64,000 nucleotides of DNA from Halomontanus rarus (GTDB lineage: Archaea; Halobacteriota; Halobacteria; Halobacteriales; Natrialbaceae). The notes beneath the pieces are model-generated. The model was not told where the DNA came from and did no database searches. It saw only the letters and a list, made by a program, of their open reading frames with translations. Of this stretch, positions 54,442 through 62,969 are shown piece after piece. Made by a program: the position numbers and the translations under genes. Location of the stretch: contig NZ_CP071597.1 of assembly GCF_017357405.1 (NCBI RefSeq), positions 2,542,001 to 2,606,000 on the forward strand. The letters run 5' to 3'. Position 1 is the first letter of the stretch; every line of letters starts with the position of its first letter.

Positions 54442-54480
54442 TGGACACTCCTAGGTTTCCCATCGGCTATAAAGGGTCGT
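54442..54480 (-). promoter_or_regulatory. mcm promoter and Shine-Dalgarno-like site
   Basis: On the minus strand CCTTTATAGCC (54465-54475) forms a TATA element about 29 bases from the mcm ATG. GGAG at 54448-54451 sits 6 bases from the ATG. If transcription starts 25 bases after the TATA the message would be nearly leaderless, and the GGAG would not be used. Confidence 0.5.
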
Positions 54481-54670
54481 ATACCGCGGCGAAAGTGATC
54501 GCTCGAGAGCGGATCTCACCGCTCTCCGTGAGACACTTCCAACTGTCGTCGGTTTACCTCCTTCTTAAGCCGGAGTTCAGTCGAATTTATATTAATTCGG
54601 ATCCGAAACGGTCGGGGGCTTCTAAGGGTCTGTCCCGACCCAATGGAACTCGTACGGCCACTTCGAGATC

Positions 54671-55342
54671 ATGAGCACACTCATCGAATTCACGATTCCA
54701 GCGGTGGCAGTTGCACTCGAGGACTCGTTCCGACGGCATCCACACCTTCGCGTGGAACTCGGACGGTCCGTCACGTGTCCGGCGAGTCGGTCGATCGTCT
54801 GGACCATCGGTGTGTCGCCCGCGACGGCCGAAGCGGCCCTCGCCGACGACGAGTCGATCGATGCGGTGACGTGTCTGACCGCCGGCGGCGCTGGCGAACA
54901 GCAACCAGAACCCGAACCTGAATCCTCGAGCCAAAATCGGGCGCTACACGAAATCGAGTGGGCCGACGGGTTACCAACCGTCCTTCAATCGCTGGGTCGC
55001 GACGGAACCGTTCTCGAGGCCACGGCGACTGCCGGTCGGTGGCACGTCACGGCTGTCGCTTCCGACCGAACGTCGTTGACGGCGGCGTATCGGTCGTGTG
55101 AGGCTCCGATCGAGGTCGAGTCGATCACGACGATGTCCGTCGATGCGGTTCAGGACCGGTCGACGCTCACCGAGTGCCAGCTAGAAACGATCACCACAGC
55201 GCTCGAGCGAAATTTCTACGAGATTCCGCGTGCGGTCACGCTCGAGGAACTCGCGGCCGATCTCGACGTCTCCCATCAGGCCGTCTCCGAACGACTTCGC
55301 CGAGGCCATCGGACGCTCGCTATGCAGGCGATCGACGAGTGA
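54671..55342 (+). CDS. Bacterio-opsin activator-type HTH_10 regulator
   Basis: A 223-residue protein. The C-terminal HTH_10 domain runs from LTECQLETITTALERNFY to RLRRGHRTLAM, including the recognition helix near VSHQAVSERLRRG. The N-terminal part is a Bat-like sensor of mixed strands and helices (STLIEFTIPAVAVALEDSF). HTH_10 proteins regulate bacterio-opsin, DMSO reductase and many other haloarchaeal genes; this target is unknown. The gene diverges from mcm. Confidence 0.88.
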   Translation: MSTLIEFTIPAVAVALEDSFRRHPHLRVELGRSVTCPASRSIVWTIGVSPATAEAALADDESIDAVTCLTAGGAGEQQPEPEPESSSQNRALHEIEWADGLPTVLQSLGRDGTVLEATATAGRWHVTAVASDRTSLTAAYRSCEAPIEVESITTMSVDAVQDRSTLTECQLETITTALERNFYEIPRAVTLEELAADLDVSHQAVSERLRRGHRTLAMQAIDE

Positions 55343-55372
55343 TTCGGTGGGTTCCGACTACGTTCGTCTGTA

Positions 55373-55390
55373 TGTGTGTGTGTGTGTGTG
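55373..55390. repeat. (TG)9 dinucleotide repeat
   Basis: Nine TG units just after the HTH_10 gene stop. Alternating pyrimidine-purine runs of this length are rare in GC-rich haloarchaeal DNA and can form Z-DNA or slip. Confidence 0.7.
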
Positions 55391-55509
55391 CATTATTAGA
55401 CAAACCGTCTGCCAACCGGTTCCGATTCCCGACAGTCAGCGACGGGGATAGTCCGCCAAAGCTGTATGTCCAGTGATCTTTTTACCCGTACGACGCGTCG
55501 AGGGTGTCG

Positions 55510-55764
55510 ATGACTCTGTACTACACCGAGGCGTCATCCGAACCCGAGTCCGACCGCGAGCGCGAGGACCGGGAGGCACTCCGCGAGCAACTCGAGAGTG
55601 TCCAGGTGCGACTCGAGCAACTCGAGCGGACACTCTCGGCAGTTGCGAACGAGACTGCCGGTATCCGAATCGCCGGGCCCTGTACGCGGTGTGAGCAGAG
55701 TCTCCTTGTCGTGCGAGACAATTCGTTCACCTGCCCGACCTGTCAGTATCGGCGGTCGCTCTGA
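55510..55764 (+). CDS. Small zinc-ribbon and coiled-coil protein
   Basis: An 84-residue protein. Residues about 10-50 are an acidic coiled coil (REQLESVQVRLEQLERTLS) and the C-terminal part has two CxxC pairs (PCTRCEQ and CPTCQYR), forming a zinc ribbon. The start ATG at 55510 is preferred over a GTG two codons upstream. Haloarchaea have many such small zinc proteins of unknown function. Confidence 0.65.
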   Translation: MTLYYTEASSEPESDREREDREALREQLESVQVRLEQLERTLSAVANETAGIRIAGPCTRCEQSLLVVRDNSFTCPTCQYRRSL

Positions 55765-55924
55765 CGGTCGGCGGTGAGTGATGCGGTTCGAGTCGCCACA
55801 CCGGTGATGACTCGATACGACACGACACATTGCGACAGACCTGACCCGATTCGATCCGACTCGAGTCGCCGTCGAGTTACGGAAGAGCAAGGAGAAAGCC
55901 TCGCCGTTCACGGTGGGGAGGATG

Positions 55925-56107
55925 TCAAGTCGACCGACCCGTGTACAGTTCTCTGAGGACGATGACACAGAACGCACCTGCCGTCGCGACGAGGGCGACC
56001 GAGACGGTGATTTCTCCGCGTCGATACTGTTGAAAGAGGAGGATGGCGACGAGGATGACCAGCGTCTCACCGAGAACTCGCGGCCACGGGATCGCGTCGG
56101 TGTCCAT
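55925..56107 (-). CDS. Small two-helix membrane protein
   Basis: A 60-residue protein with two hydrophobic helices (about 10-26 and 32-52) starting MDTDAIPWPRVL. A longer upstream frame contains unlikely basic residues, so I take the ATG at 56107. Family not recognised. Confidence 0.6.
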   Translation of the reverse strand: MDTDAIPWPRVLGETLVILVAILLFQQYRRGEITVSVALVATAGAFCVIVLRELYTGRST

Positions 56108-56296
56108 GTCTAGCCTGCGGGACCGGGGACATATGATAGTATACGGTTGTCGTCTCTGAAAATCTCCGCAAGGTACGCACTCGAGTCCTGACGGCATCGG
56201 AACGGGAGTGGTAGACAGGAACCGAGCCGGCGACGAACTGGACACAGAACGACGACATTCGACGCGATTTTGTACGCGCGAACGCTACTCTCGCGC

Positions 56297-56593
56297 GTGC
56301 CCGACGATCACTCCACTCCCGAGCGTCCGCCGACGGTCCGCTTCCTCGCCGCTCTCGAGGTCAAGCGCAACGCGGCGATCGGCCTCGTCTCGGGCGTGGT
56401 GTTGGCCGTGGTCGTGTTCGCCGTGTTCGTCTTTCCCGGACCGACGCGAGCGGAGCCGATCTACTACGTGGGGTTGGCGTTCGTCGTCGCCGTCACGGCC
56501 GGCGGGTTGATCGCGGTCTCGCTGACGATTCGCTCGGCAATCAAACTTTCGCGGGAGCTCGCCGACGAGGACGGGATCTCGGAGACTCGGTGA
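56297..56593 (+). CDS. Small membrane protein
   Basis: A 98-residue protein with two hydrophobic helices and a conserved-looking middle (RFLAALEVKRNAAIGLVSG). I start at a GTG at 56297 because the frame beyond is short and the GTG is the only plausible start. It lies in the gap before the PhoU/TrkA-C gene and is likely of the haloarchaeal conserved class; function unknown. Confidence 0.6.
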   Translation: MPDDHSTPERPPTVRFLAALEVKRNAAIGLVSGVVLAVVVFAVFVFPGPTRAEPIYYVGLAFVVAVTAGGLIAVSLTIRSAIKLSRELADEDGISETR

Positions 56594-56768
56594 GGAGGAG
56601 TCGGAGGGAGTATCCGGTGACCGGCTGGCGTTTCTCCTCGCCGTCCTCTCACTGCTTTGGACCTTTTTCGCTGGCCTCCCCGCTCAGATTCTCTTTCGCC
56701 GGCTGATCGGCGAGACCGGGCGACAGCATTCGGTGAGTTCGGTAAGAGCTATCCTGATGGAACCGCCA

Positions 56769-57971
56769 CTAAACGAGTTCCTCGAGGCGCTCGGCTCCCG
56801 ACCGCGTCCCCTTGGCCAGCACGATGTCGCCGGCGTGGAGTTCCGTCTCCGGGCCGGGCTGGATCTCCCACTCGTCGTCGTCGACGCTCGGCGAGCCCCG
56901 CGGGCGGCGGACAGCGATGATCCGCATCCCCGTCTCCGTGCGCACCATCTGTTCGCCGAGGGTCGTCCCGTCGAGCGTGCTCCCGTCGCCGACCGTGAAC
57001 CGGACGATGACCTCGTCGCTCTCGAAGACCGCCTCGGCGACCACCGGGTGGGCCCCCAGTCCGCGCAGAACGCCTTCGCTGATCTCGAGGGCGGCGTCGC
57101 TGATCACCTCCGTACTTCCCGCGAGGTGGACCAGCCCGCGAAGGTCGACCGGGTCGTCCATGCGCTTTGCCGAGCGGAGCGTCCACGCCTCGAACCGCGA
57201 CTCGAGCTGGTCGACCTCGGCTTCGAGGGCGGCGACCTCCTCTGCGAGGTCGGCGCTGTTGAACAACACTGCACCGTAGGCGAGGTCGACGGCGAGTTCG
57301 CTCATATTCTTCATGAGGACGATGGCGTCGACCGCCCGCTCGAGGTCGTCGATACCGGGTTCGACGGGATCTGAAATCGTGTACGGCGAGCCCGAGACCG
57401 ACTCGTAGACCGGCGCGAGGTTCTCCTCGGAGCCGCGCATGAGCACGACGTCGCCCGACTCGAGGACCGTCTCGAGGTCCGGATTGAGCAACCACTCGCC
57501 CTGCCGGCGGATCGCGATGACGCGGACGCCGGTCTCGGTCTCGAGATTGATCGTTCCGAGCGTCTGCCCGGCAAAGCGGGAGTCGTCGTCGACGGTCGCG
57601 CGGACGACCGATTCGACGGCTTCCGGAAGCGCGGTCCGCATCGCGTCCGGAAGCCCGATCTCCTCGAGGACGACTTTGGCGATGTCGCCGGCGGCGTCCG
57701 AGATCTTCTCGGCGGCTCCGACGACGCCCAGCACCGGTGCCAGCTGTTCTGCATCGTCGGTCGTCCGCGCGGCCATCAGCAGGCTCATCCGCGCTTGCAA
57801 CTGGAGGACGTCCATCCGCTCCTCGAGCGCGAGGACCTCCTCTGCGACCTCCTCGCTTCCGAACAACACCGCCGAGTACGACAGATCGATCAGTAACTCG
57901 GCGGTATCTTTCATCTCGGCGAGTACCACTTTGACGCTGACGGGCCGGTACTCGACGTCGCGGGCGTCCAT
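56769..57971 (-). CDS. PhoU-like/TrkA-C double-domain protein
   Basis: A 400-residue protein made of two similar halves: each has a PhoU-like helical region (residues about 10-100 and 210-310) and a TrkA-C (RCK_C) domain (VRVIAIRRQGEWLLN near 148, and MRIIAVRRPRGS near 352). Such proteins partner potassium channels or phosphate or magnesium transporters in haloarchaea and probably bind a nucleotide. It diverges from citrate synthase over 370 bases. It is soluble and hyperacidic. Confidence 0.85.
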   Translation of the reverse strand: MDARDVEYRPVSVKVVLAEMKDTAELLIDLSYSAVLFGSEEVAEEVLALEERMDVLQLQARMSLLMAARTTDDAEQLAPVLGVVGAAEKISDAAGDIAKVVLEEIGLPDAMRTALPEAVESVVRATVDDDSRFAGQTLGTINLETETGVRVIAIRRQGEWLLNPDLETVLESGDVVLMRGSEENLAPVYESVSGSPYTISDPVEPGIDDLERAVDAIVLMKNMSELAVDLAYGAVLFNSADLAEEVAALEAEVDQLESRFEAWTLRSAKRMDDPVDLRGLVHLAGSTEVISDAALEISEGVLRGLGAHPVVAEAVFESDEVIVRFTVGDGSTLDGTTLGEQMVRTETGMRIIAVRRPRGSPSVDDDEWEIQPGPETELHAGDIVLAKGTRSGAERLEELV

Positions 57972-58341
57972 ACGATTGCTTGCGGGGCCGACGAGAAAAA
58001 CGTTACCGAGGCGGGGAGTCGACTACGTGTCGGTTCAGCGGGCGAATCGGGCGGTCGCGACGGTTCGAGGTCGGTACGAGGATAGTCGACGTTCGTCCGA
58101 CCTCGCTTTCGCCCCTTCAGGACGCCGGTATCCGGACGGAAAACGGGCTGGAACTGTCGTTCTCGTCGGTGACCGTCACCTCCTCCGGGTGGAATTCTCG
58201 ATTCGAACATTCGTGTTGACCGCCGACGAACGGCTTCGTCGTTCACCGTTCCGAACCGGAAGAAACTGACACATCGGTCGTGAAGACCGTCATCAGAAGG
58301 CAAACGACAATACTTTTCCATCGGCACCCGAAATCTCGAGT
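57972..58341. other. Divergent promoter region, no gene seen
   Basis: 370 bases between the PhoU/TrkA-C gene (minus) and citrate synthase (plus). Frames here give basic or unstructured peptides and I reject them as genes. Near the citrate-synthase side TACTTTT at 58311-58317 lies about 30 bases from the ATG and fits a leaderless promoter. Confidence 0.5.
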
Positions 58342-59478
58342 ATGGCTGACGACCTCAAGAGAGGGCTGGAGGGAGTGCTGGTTGCCGAATCCGAGCTCAG
58401 CTCGATCGATGGTGACGCGGGTCGGTTGATCTATCGCGGCTACACCATCGAAGATCTCGCCCGGAACGCCAGTTACGAGGAAGTGCTGTACTTGCTCTGG
58501 CACGGCCACCTTCCGAACGAGGACGAACTCGTAGCGTTCACCGATTCGATGGCCGCCGAGCGAGCGATCGACGACGAGATACTCGAGACCGTCGAGGCGC
58601 TCGCGGCGGCCGACGAAGAGCCGATGGCCGCCCTGCGAACGATCGTCTCGCATCTGTCGGCGTACGACCCCGACGCCGACGCGGATCCCACGGATCGCGA
58701 GGCGAACCTGCGCAAGGGTCGACGCATCACGGCGAAGATGCCGACGATCCTCGCCGCCTTCGAGCGCGCCCGCCGCGGCGACGCGTTCGTTCCCCCGCGT
58801 GAAGACCTCGATCACGCGGAGAACTTCCTCTACATGTTGAACGACGAGGAACCCGACGAGGTCCTCGCGGAGACGTTCGATCAAGCGCTCGTGCTCCACG
58901 CCGACCACGGCCTGAACGCCTCGACGTTCGCCGCGATGGTCACCTCGAGTACGCTCTCGGACCTGCACGCGTCGATCACGAGCGCGATCGGAACCCTGAG
59001 CGGCAGCCTCCACGGCGGCGCCAATCAGGACGTCATGGAGATGCTCAAGGAGGTCGACGACAGCGAGATGGACCCGCTCGACTGGGTGAAAACCGCCATC
59101 GACGAGGGGCGGCGCGTCCCCGGCTTCGGCCACCGCGTCTACAACGTCAAGGACCCGCGCGCGAAGATCCTCGGCGAGAAGTCGGAAGCCCTCGGCGAGG
59201 CCGCCGGCGATCTGAAGTGGTACGAGATGAGCGTTACCATCGAGGAGTACCTGCACGAGGAGAAGGGACTCGCCCCGAACGTCGACTTCTACTCCGCCTC
59301 GACGTACTACCAGATGGGGATCCCGATCGACATCTACACCCCTATCTTCGCCATGTCTCGCGCCGGCGGCTGGATCGCCCACGTTCTCGAGCAGTACGAG
59401 GACAACCGCCTGATCCGCCCCCGTTCGCGCTACGTCGGTCCCGAGGACCAGACGTTCGTCCCGCTCGAGGATCGCTGA
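58342..59478 (+). CDS. gltA: Citrate synthase
   Basis: A 378-residue type I-like citrate synthase, joining oxaloacetate and acetyl-CoA at the entry of the citric acid cycle. The catalytic and substrate-binding segments are present: HADHGLNAS, GSLHGGANQ, GFGHRVYNVKD and PNVDFYSAS. It is the short archaeal and gram-positive-like form. The gene has its own leaderless-type promoter. Confidence 0.95.
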   Translation: MADDLKRGLEGVLVAESELSSIDGDAGRLIYRGYTIEDLARNASYEEVLYLLWHGHLPNEDELVAFTDSMAAERAIDDEILETVEALAAADEEPMAALRTIVSHLSAYDPDADADPTDREANLRKGRRITAKMPTILAAFERARRGDAFVPPREDLDHAENFLYMLNDEEPDEVLAETFDQALVLHADHGLNASTFAAMVTSSTLSDLHASITSAIGTLSGSLHGGANQDVMEMLKEVDDSEMDPLDWVKTAIDEGRRVPGFGHRVYNVKDPRAKILGEKSEALGEAAGDLKWYEMSVTIEEYLHEEKGLAPNVDFYSASTYYQMGIPIDIYTPIFAMSRAGGWIAHVLEQYEDNRLIRPRSRYVGPEDQTFVPLEDR

Positions 59479-59619
59479 CGGCGCGAGATCGATTCGTGGC
59501 GACGTCCGGTGATCGACGTCGAAGACGGCCCGGCTGTTGTTTCGAGTCGCCTCTTCGTATTAGATTAAAACGACTTTCGACAACGATCTTTATCCCGTTC
59601 GTCTCCCTCAAGTGTCGTA

Positions 59620-61305
59620 ATGCCCGAACCGATACACGTGTTGTTCGTCGCGGGTGCAGGTGAGGGTGCGACCCGTCGAGCCGCAGAATCGGATATCGAC
59701 GCGCTCGAGGGATGCGAGGACATCCGCGTGACGGTCGTCGACGATCTCGAGGTGGCTCTCGCGGCGGTCGGAAACGGCGTGGACTGTCTCGTCGTTGATC
59801 ACGATCCGCCGGCGATCGACGGACTCGCGGTGACGGCGGCCGTCCGCGACCGGGTGTCGCGACCACCGATCGTCCTCTGGCCGACGGCGGGAAGCGAGTC
59901 GCTCGCGAGCGCGGCGTTCGCCGTCGGTGTCGACGACTATTTTCCGCGAACCGCCGACCCGCGGACGGCGGCGCTCGCGAATCGAATTCGAAGCGTCGTC
60001 GCGAGGAGCGCTCGGACGTCACCGTCGGCGTCCGATTCGATCGTCGCGGACAGCTCCGGAATGCTCACCTCGCTGCTGGATACGATCCCGCGTTGGGTAT
60101 CGATCTTCTTCAAAGACCGGCAGGGCCGTCACGTCGCGGTCAACGAACATCGACTCGATCGCCTCTCCGAGACGCCACACATCGAAACGCCCGACGAACA
60201 GGTGCTCCACTCGCGCGAAGACATCATCGGGAAGACCGACTTCGATCTCTATCCGACCGAGCACGCGATTCGGACACGTCGGGACGAACGGCGGATCATG
60301 CGGACCGAAACGCCTGTCATCAACCAACAGGAGCACGTCGAAGACCCGGTCGGACGGGATACGTACGTGTCCGTGACGAAAGCGCCGTGGTACGATAGCG
60401 ACGGCATCGTCTGTGGCATCGTCGGAATCGCCGTCGACATCAGCGACCGGGTCCACCGCGAACTCGAACTCGAGCGCCAGAACGAGCGCCTCGACCGCTT
60501 CGCGGGGGCCGTTTCGCACGACCTCCGGAATCCGTTGACCGTCGCCCACGGTTCGCTCTCACTCGCGATGAGCGGCCTGAATCTCGATCCGAACGAGAAC
60601 GAAGACGAAGACGAAGCCGGTCACGAGGACGAGAACGAGGGGGACAAGACTGAGGACGACGAACTCGACGTGTACAGCCGTCTCGAGGACGTCGAGACGT
60701 CACTCGAGCGAATCGACGAACTCGTCGACGACATGCTGGTGCTGGCCCGGCAGGGAAAGACCGTCGATCGACCGGAGCCGACGTCGCTGTGTACCGTCGC
60801 CGAGGAGGCGTGGCGGACCGTCGACGCCGGCGGCGGGCACCTGCGCTGTGACTGTGAGGACGACCTGATCGTAGCTGCCGATCCCGAACGGCTCCGAACG
60901 GCGCTCGAGAACCTGTTCCGGAACGCCGTGGAACACGGTTCCACGGGCAGTCAGTCGGACCCTCCCGACGATAGCGTCGAACACGGCTCGACGAGCGCGT
61001 CACCACCGTCCGACGGACCTCGCGGGGACGACTCGGCTGCCGCCGTGACCGTGACCGTCGGTCCACTGGACGACCGCGGGTTCTACGTCGCGGACGACGG
61101 ACCGGGAATCCCGGTCGACGAACGCGAGGCGGTGTTCGATCACGGCTACTCGACCGCCGAGACGGGGACCGGGTTCGGACTCGCGATCGTGGAGGAAATC
61201 GCCAGCGCCCACGACTGGTCGATCGAGATCACGGAATCGGCCGCCAGCGGTGCACGGTTCGAGTGGACCGGCGTCACCGTCCTCGATTCCGATTCGGAGA
61301 CCTGA
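59620..61305 (+). CDS. PAS-domain sensor histidine kinase with degenerate receiver
   Basis: A 561-residue kinase. Residues 1-115 form a receiver-like domain that keeps Asp60 (VVDHDPP) and Thr89 but lacks the N-terminal acidic pair and has Arg110 where Lys is expected. A PAS domain (about 150-290) follows, then a HisKA domain with the phosphorylated His in AGAVSHDLRNPL, and a HATPase domain with N-box ENLFRNAVEHG, DDGPGIP and GTGFGLAI. A Glu/Asp-rich insert follows the H-box. A TATA-like CTTTATC at about 59588 lies 28 bases before the ATG. Confidence 0.85.
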   Translation: MPEPIHVLFVAGAGEGATRRAAESDIDALEGCEDIRVTVVDDLEVALAAVGNGVDCLVVDHDPPAIDGLAVTAAVRDRVSRPPIVLWPTAGSESLASAAFAVGVDDYFPRTADPRTAALANRIRSVVARSARTSPSASDSIVADSSGMLTSLLDTIPRWVSIFFKDRQGRHVAVNEHRLDRLSETPHIETPDEQVLHSREDIIGKTDFDLYPTEHAIRTRRDERRIMRTETPVINQQEHVEDPVGRDTYVSVTKAPWYDSDGIVCGIVGIAVDISDRVHRELELERQNERLDRFAGAVSHDLRNPLTVAHGSLSLAMSGLNLDPNENEDEDEAGHEDENEGDKTEDDELDVYSRLEDVETSLERIDELVDDMLVLARQGKTVDRPEPTSLCTVAEEAWRTVDAGGGHLRCDCEDDLIVAADPERLRTALENLFRNAVEHGSTGSQSDPPDDSVEHGSTSASPPSDGPRGDDSAAAVTVTVGPLDDRGFYVADDGPGIPVDEREAVFDHGYSTAETGTGFGLAIVEEIASAHDWSIEITESAASGARFEWTGVTVLDSDSET

Positions 61306-61389
61306 ACTGCGATCCCTCGAGGCCGTTCGACGGGACTCGACCATCGAAACGAGAGACGACTCGATTCGACTCGAGGCCGTCCAACGCGA

Positions 61390-61731
61390 TCAGGACAGTT
61401 CCCGAACGAGCCACGAGATCCCGCCACCGGCCAGCAGGAGGACGGCGAGGTTGAACACCGCCAGCATGATCGGCCGGTACTCCGAGGCGACCCAGAGATC
61501 GATCGCAGCGCCGACGCTCGAGTAGAACTGGATGAGGGCGACGACTGCGAGCACCGAGAGGACTGCGAGGGCGCCCCAAGCGAGGTACTGGCGAACGGGG
61601 ACCCCGTCCTCGTCGGCTGTCTTCCGGGTAGGTGATTCGTCCGCGTTAGGTTCGGCGGCGATTTCGTGTTTGGGTTCCGGTTCGGGTTCGGACTCGAGTT
61701 CGGCTTCTGGTTCTGATATCGTGTCGGTCAT
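61390..61731 (-). CDS. Membrane protein with acidic low-complexity N-terminus
   Basis: A 113-residue protein. Residues 1-45 are a Glu/Pro/Ser low-complexity stretch; then two hydrophobic helices (about 52-70 and 86-107) and a short basic end. Its start overlaps the stop of the gene at 61728 as ATGA, so the two are translationally coupled in one operon, with this one second. I recognise no family. Confidence 0.7.
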   Translation of the reverse strand: MTDTISEPEAELESEPEPEPKHEIAAEPNADESPTRKTADEDGVPVRQYLAWGALAVLSVLAVVALIQFYSSVGAAIDLWVASEYRPIMLAVFNLAVLLLAGGGISWLVRELS

Positions 61732-62774
61732 GTGTTCGTCTCCCTCCGTACTCGTGCGATCACACCGATCGCGAGCAGCGCGCTCGCGGCGGCGACGACG
61801 CCGAATCCGGGCTGGCCGTCGGTGCTGGCATCGTTATCCTCGTCGTAGCTATCCTCGGAGGATCGACTCGGTTCGGCGGTGGTCTCGTCGAAGTCGCTCA
61901 CCTCGAGGCCACCCTTCGTGTCAGCGGTGTCGATCGTCAGATTTCCGGGGCCGAGATTCGCGGGCGCGCGACTCGTCGCCACGATCGTCTCGTCGGTCCA
62001 GAGCACCGCGTCGAGTGAGTAGTCGTACCCCTGCGGGACCGTCAGATCGACCGACGGCGTCGTGGTCGATCCGGGTTCGACGGCCCCAACGTCGACGGTC
62101 GCCGAGTCGGCGACGACGTTCGAGGTGTCCTGTCGCGCCGTCACCTCGAGTCTGAGGTCGTCTTCGAGTTCGTCGCCGGTGTTCGTGAGGTACGTCGACA
62201 CGTCGAGGGTGACGCGGTCGGCGTCGTCGTCGGTCGAATCGACGGTGTAGCTGACCGCGGGAAGGTCGGTTCCGAAGCGGTGGAACTCCACGCCCGTGTC
62301 GGCGTATGCGGGTGTGAGGTGCTCGACGCCCTCGACGCGACGGTCGGTCGAGACGGTCCGAGTGCCGTCCTCGTAGACGATCGTCTCGATCCGGTAGTCG
62401 CTCTCGCGCGGAACGGTGACGTCGCCCTGGACGAGCTGTTCGGTTTCGTCCTCGAGGACCGGTGCCTCGAGTTCGCGGGTGTCCTCGACCAGTCCGGTGT
62501 TCGTGTCGGTCACGCGGTGGACGACGGTGACGTTCTCGACGGGGGTGCCGTGGTGGGCGAGGTAGGTGTCGACGGTTAGCGTGGCGCTCGCGCCTGTGAT
62601 ATCGTCGGCGGCGATCGTGACCTCCTCGATTCCGACCTCGCCGGGGCGCTCGACGGTCGATCCGGTGTCGGATTCCGCGGGATCGGAGACGGCCCCGGGG
62701 AGGACGAGGACGGCGAGCCCGCCGACCACGACGACGGCTAGTGCGGCGGCGACGAGAACCAACTCGCGGTTCAT
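61728..62774 (-). CDS. Secreted protein with C-terminal membrane anchor (PGF-CTERM-like)
   Basis: A 348-residue surface protein. An N-terminal signal or anchor helix (ELVLVAAALAVVVVGGLAVLV) is followed by two beta-sandwich repeats that share the pattern TLTVDTYLAHHGTPVENVTV and TLDVSTYLTNTGDELEDDLR. A Ser/Asp/Glu linker leads to GQPGFGVVAAASALLAIGVIA plus a basic end, a PGF-CTERM-type anchor. It is the first gene of the coupled pair with the membrane protein at 61390, so the two probably act together at the cell surface. Function unknown. Confidence 0.75.
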   Translation of the reverse strand: MNRELVLVAAALAVVVVGGLAVLVLPGAVSDPAESDTGSTVERPGEVGIEEVTIAADDITGASATLTVDTYLAHHGTPVENVTVVHRVTDTNTGLVEDTRELEAPVLEDETEQLVQGDVTVPRESDYRIETIVYEDGTRTVSTDRRVEGVEHLTPAYADTGVEFHRFGTDLPAVSYTVDSTDDDADRVTLDVSTYLTNTGDELEDDLRLEVTARQDTSNVVADSATVDVGAVEPGSTTTPSVDLTVPQGYDYSLDAVLWTDETIVATSRAPANLGPGNLTIDTADTKGGLEVSDFDETTAEPSRSSEDSYDEDNDASTDGQPGFGVVAAASALLAIGVIARVRRETNT

Positions 62775-62969
62775 GTCAGTGCAACTCGAACAAACTGGTA
62801 AATACTTTGTGTAGTTTCCGTTGGAAAATAGGCAGTCTCCGTTCAGAATGAGGTCTCGAGTGGTCGAGAACGATGATGAGTAACAGGTGACTCAAGTCTG
62901 AGCGTCCTTAATTCGGCGAAATGTTTAGTGAGAGGACACATCTAATATTTTCCACTGTCATCCTTCTGT

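Noticed and set aside
57980..58327. Frames in the gap before citrate synthase
   Set aside because: Basic, unstructured translations without haloarchaeal codon bias; the gap looks like promoter DNA.
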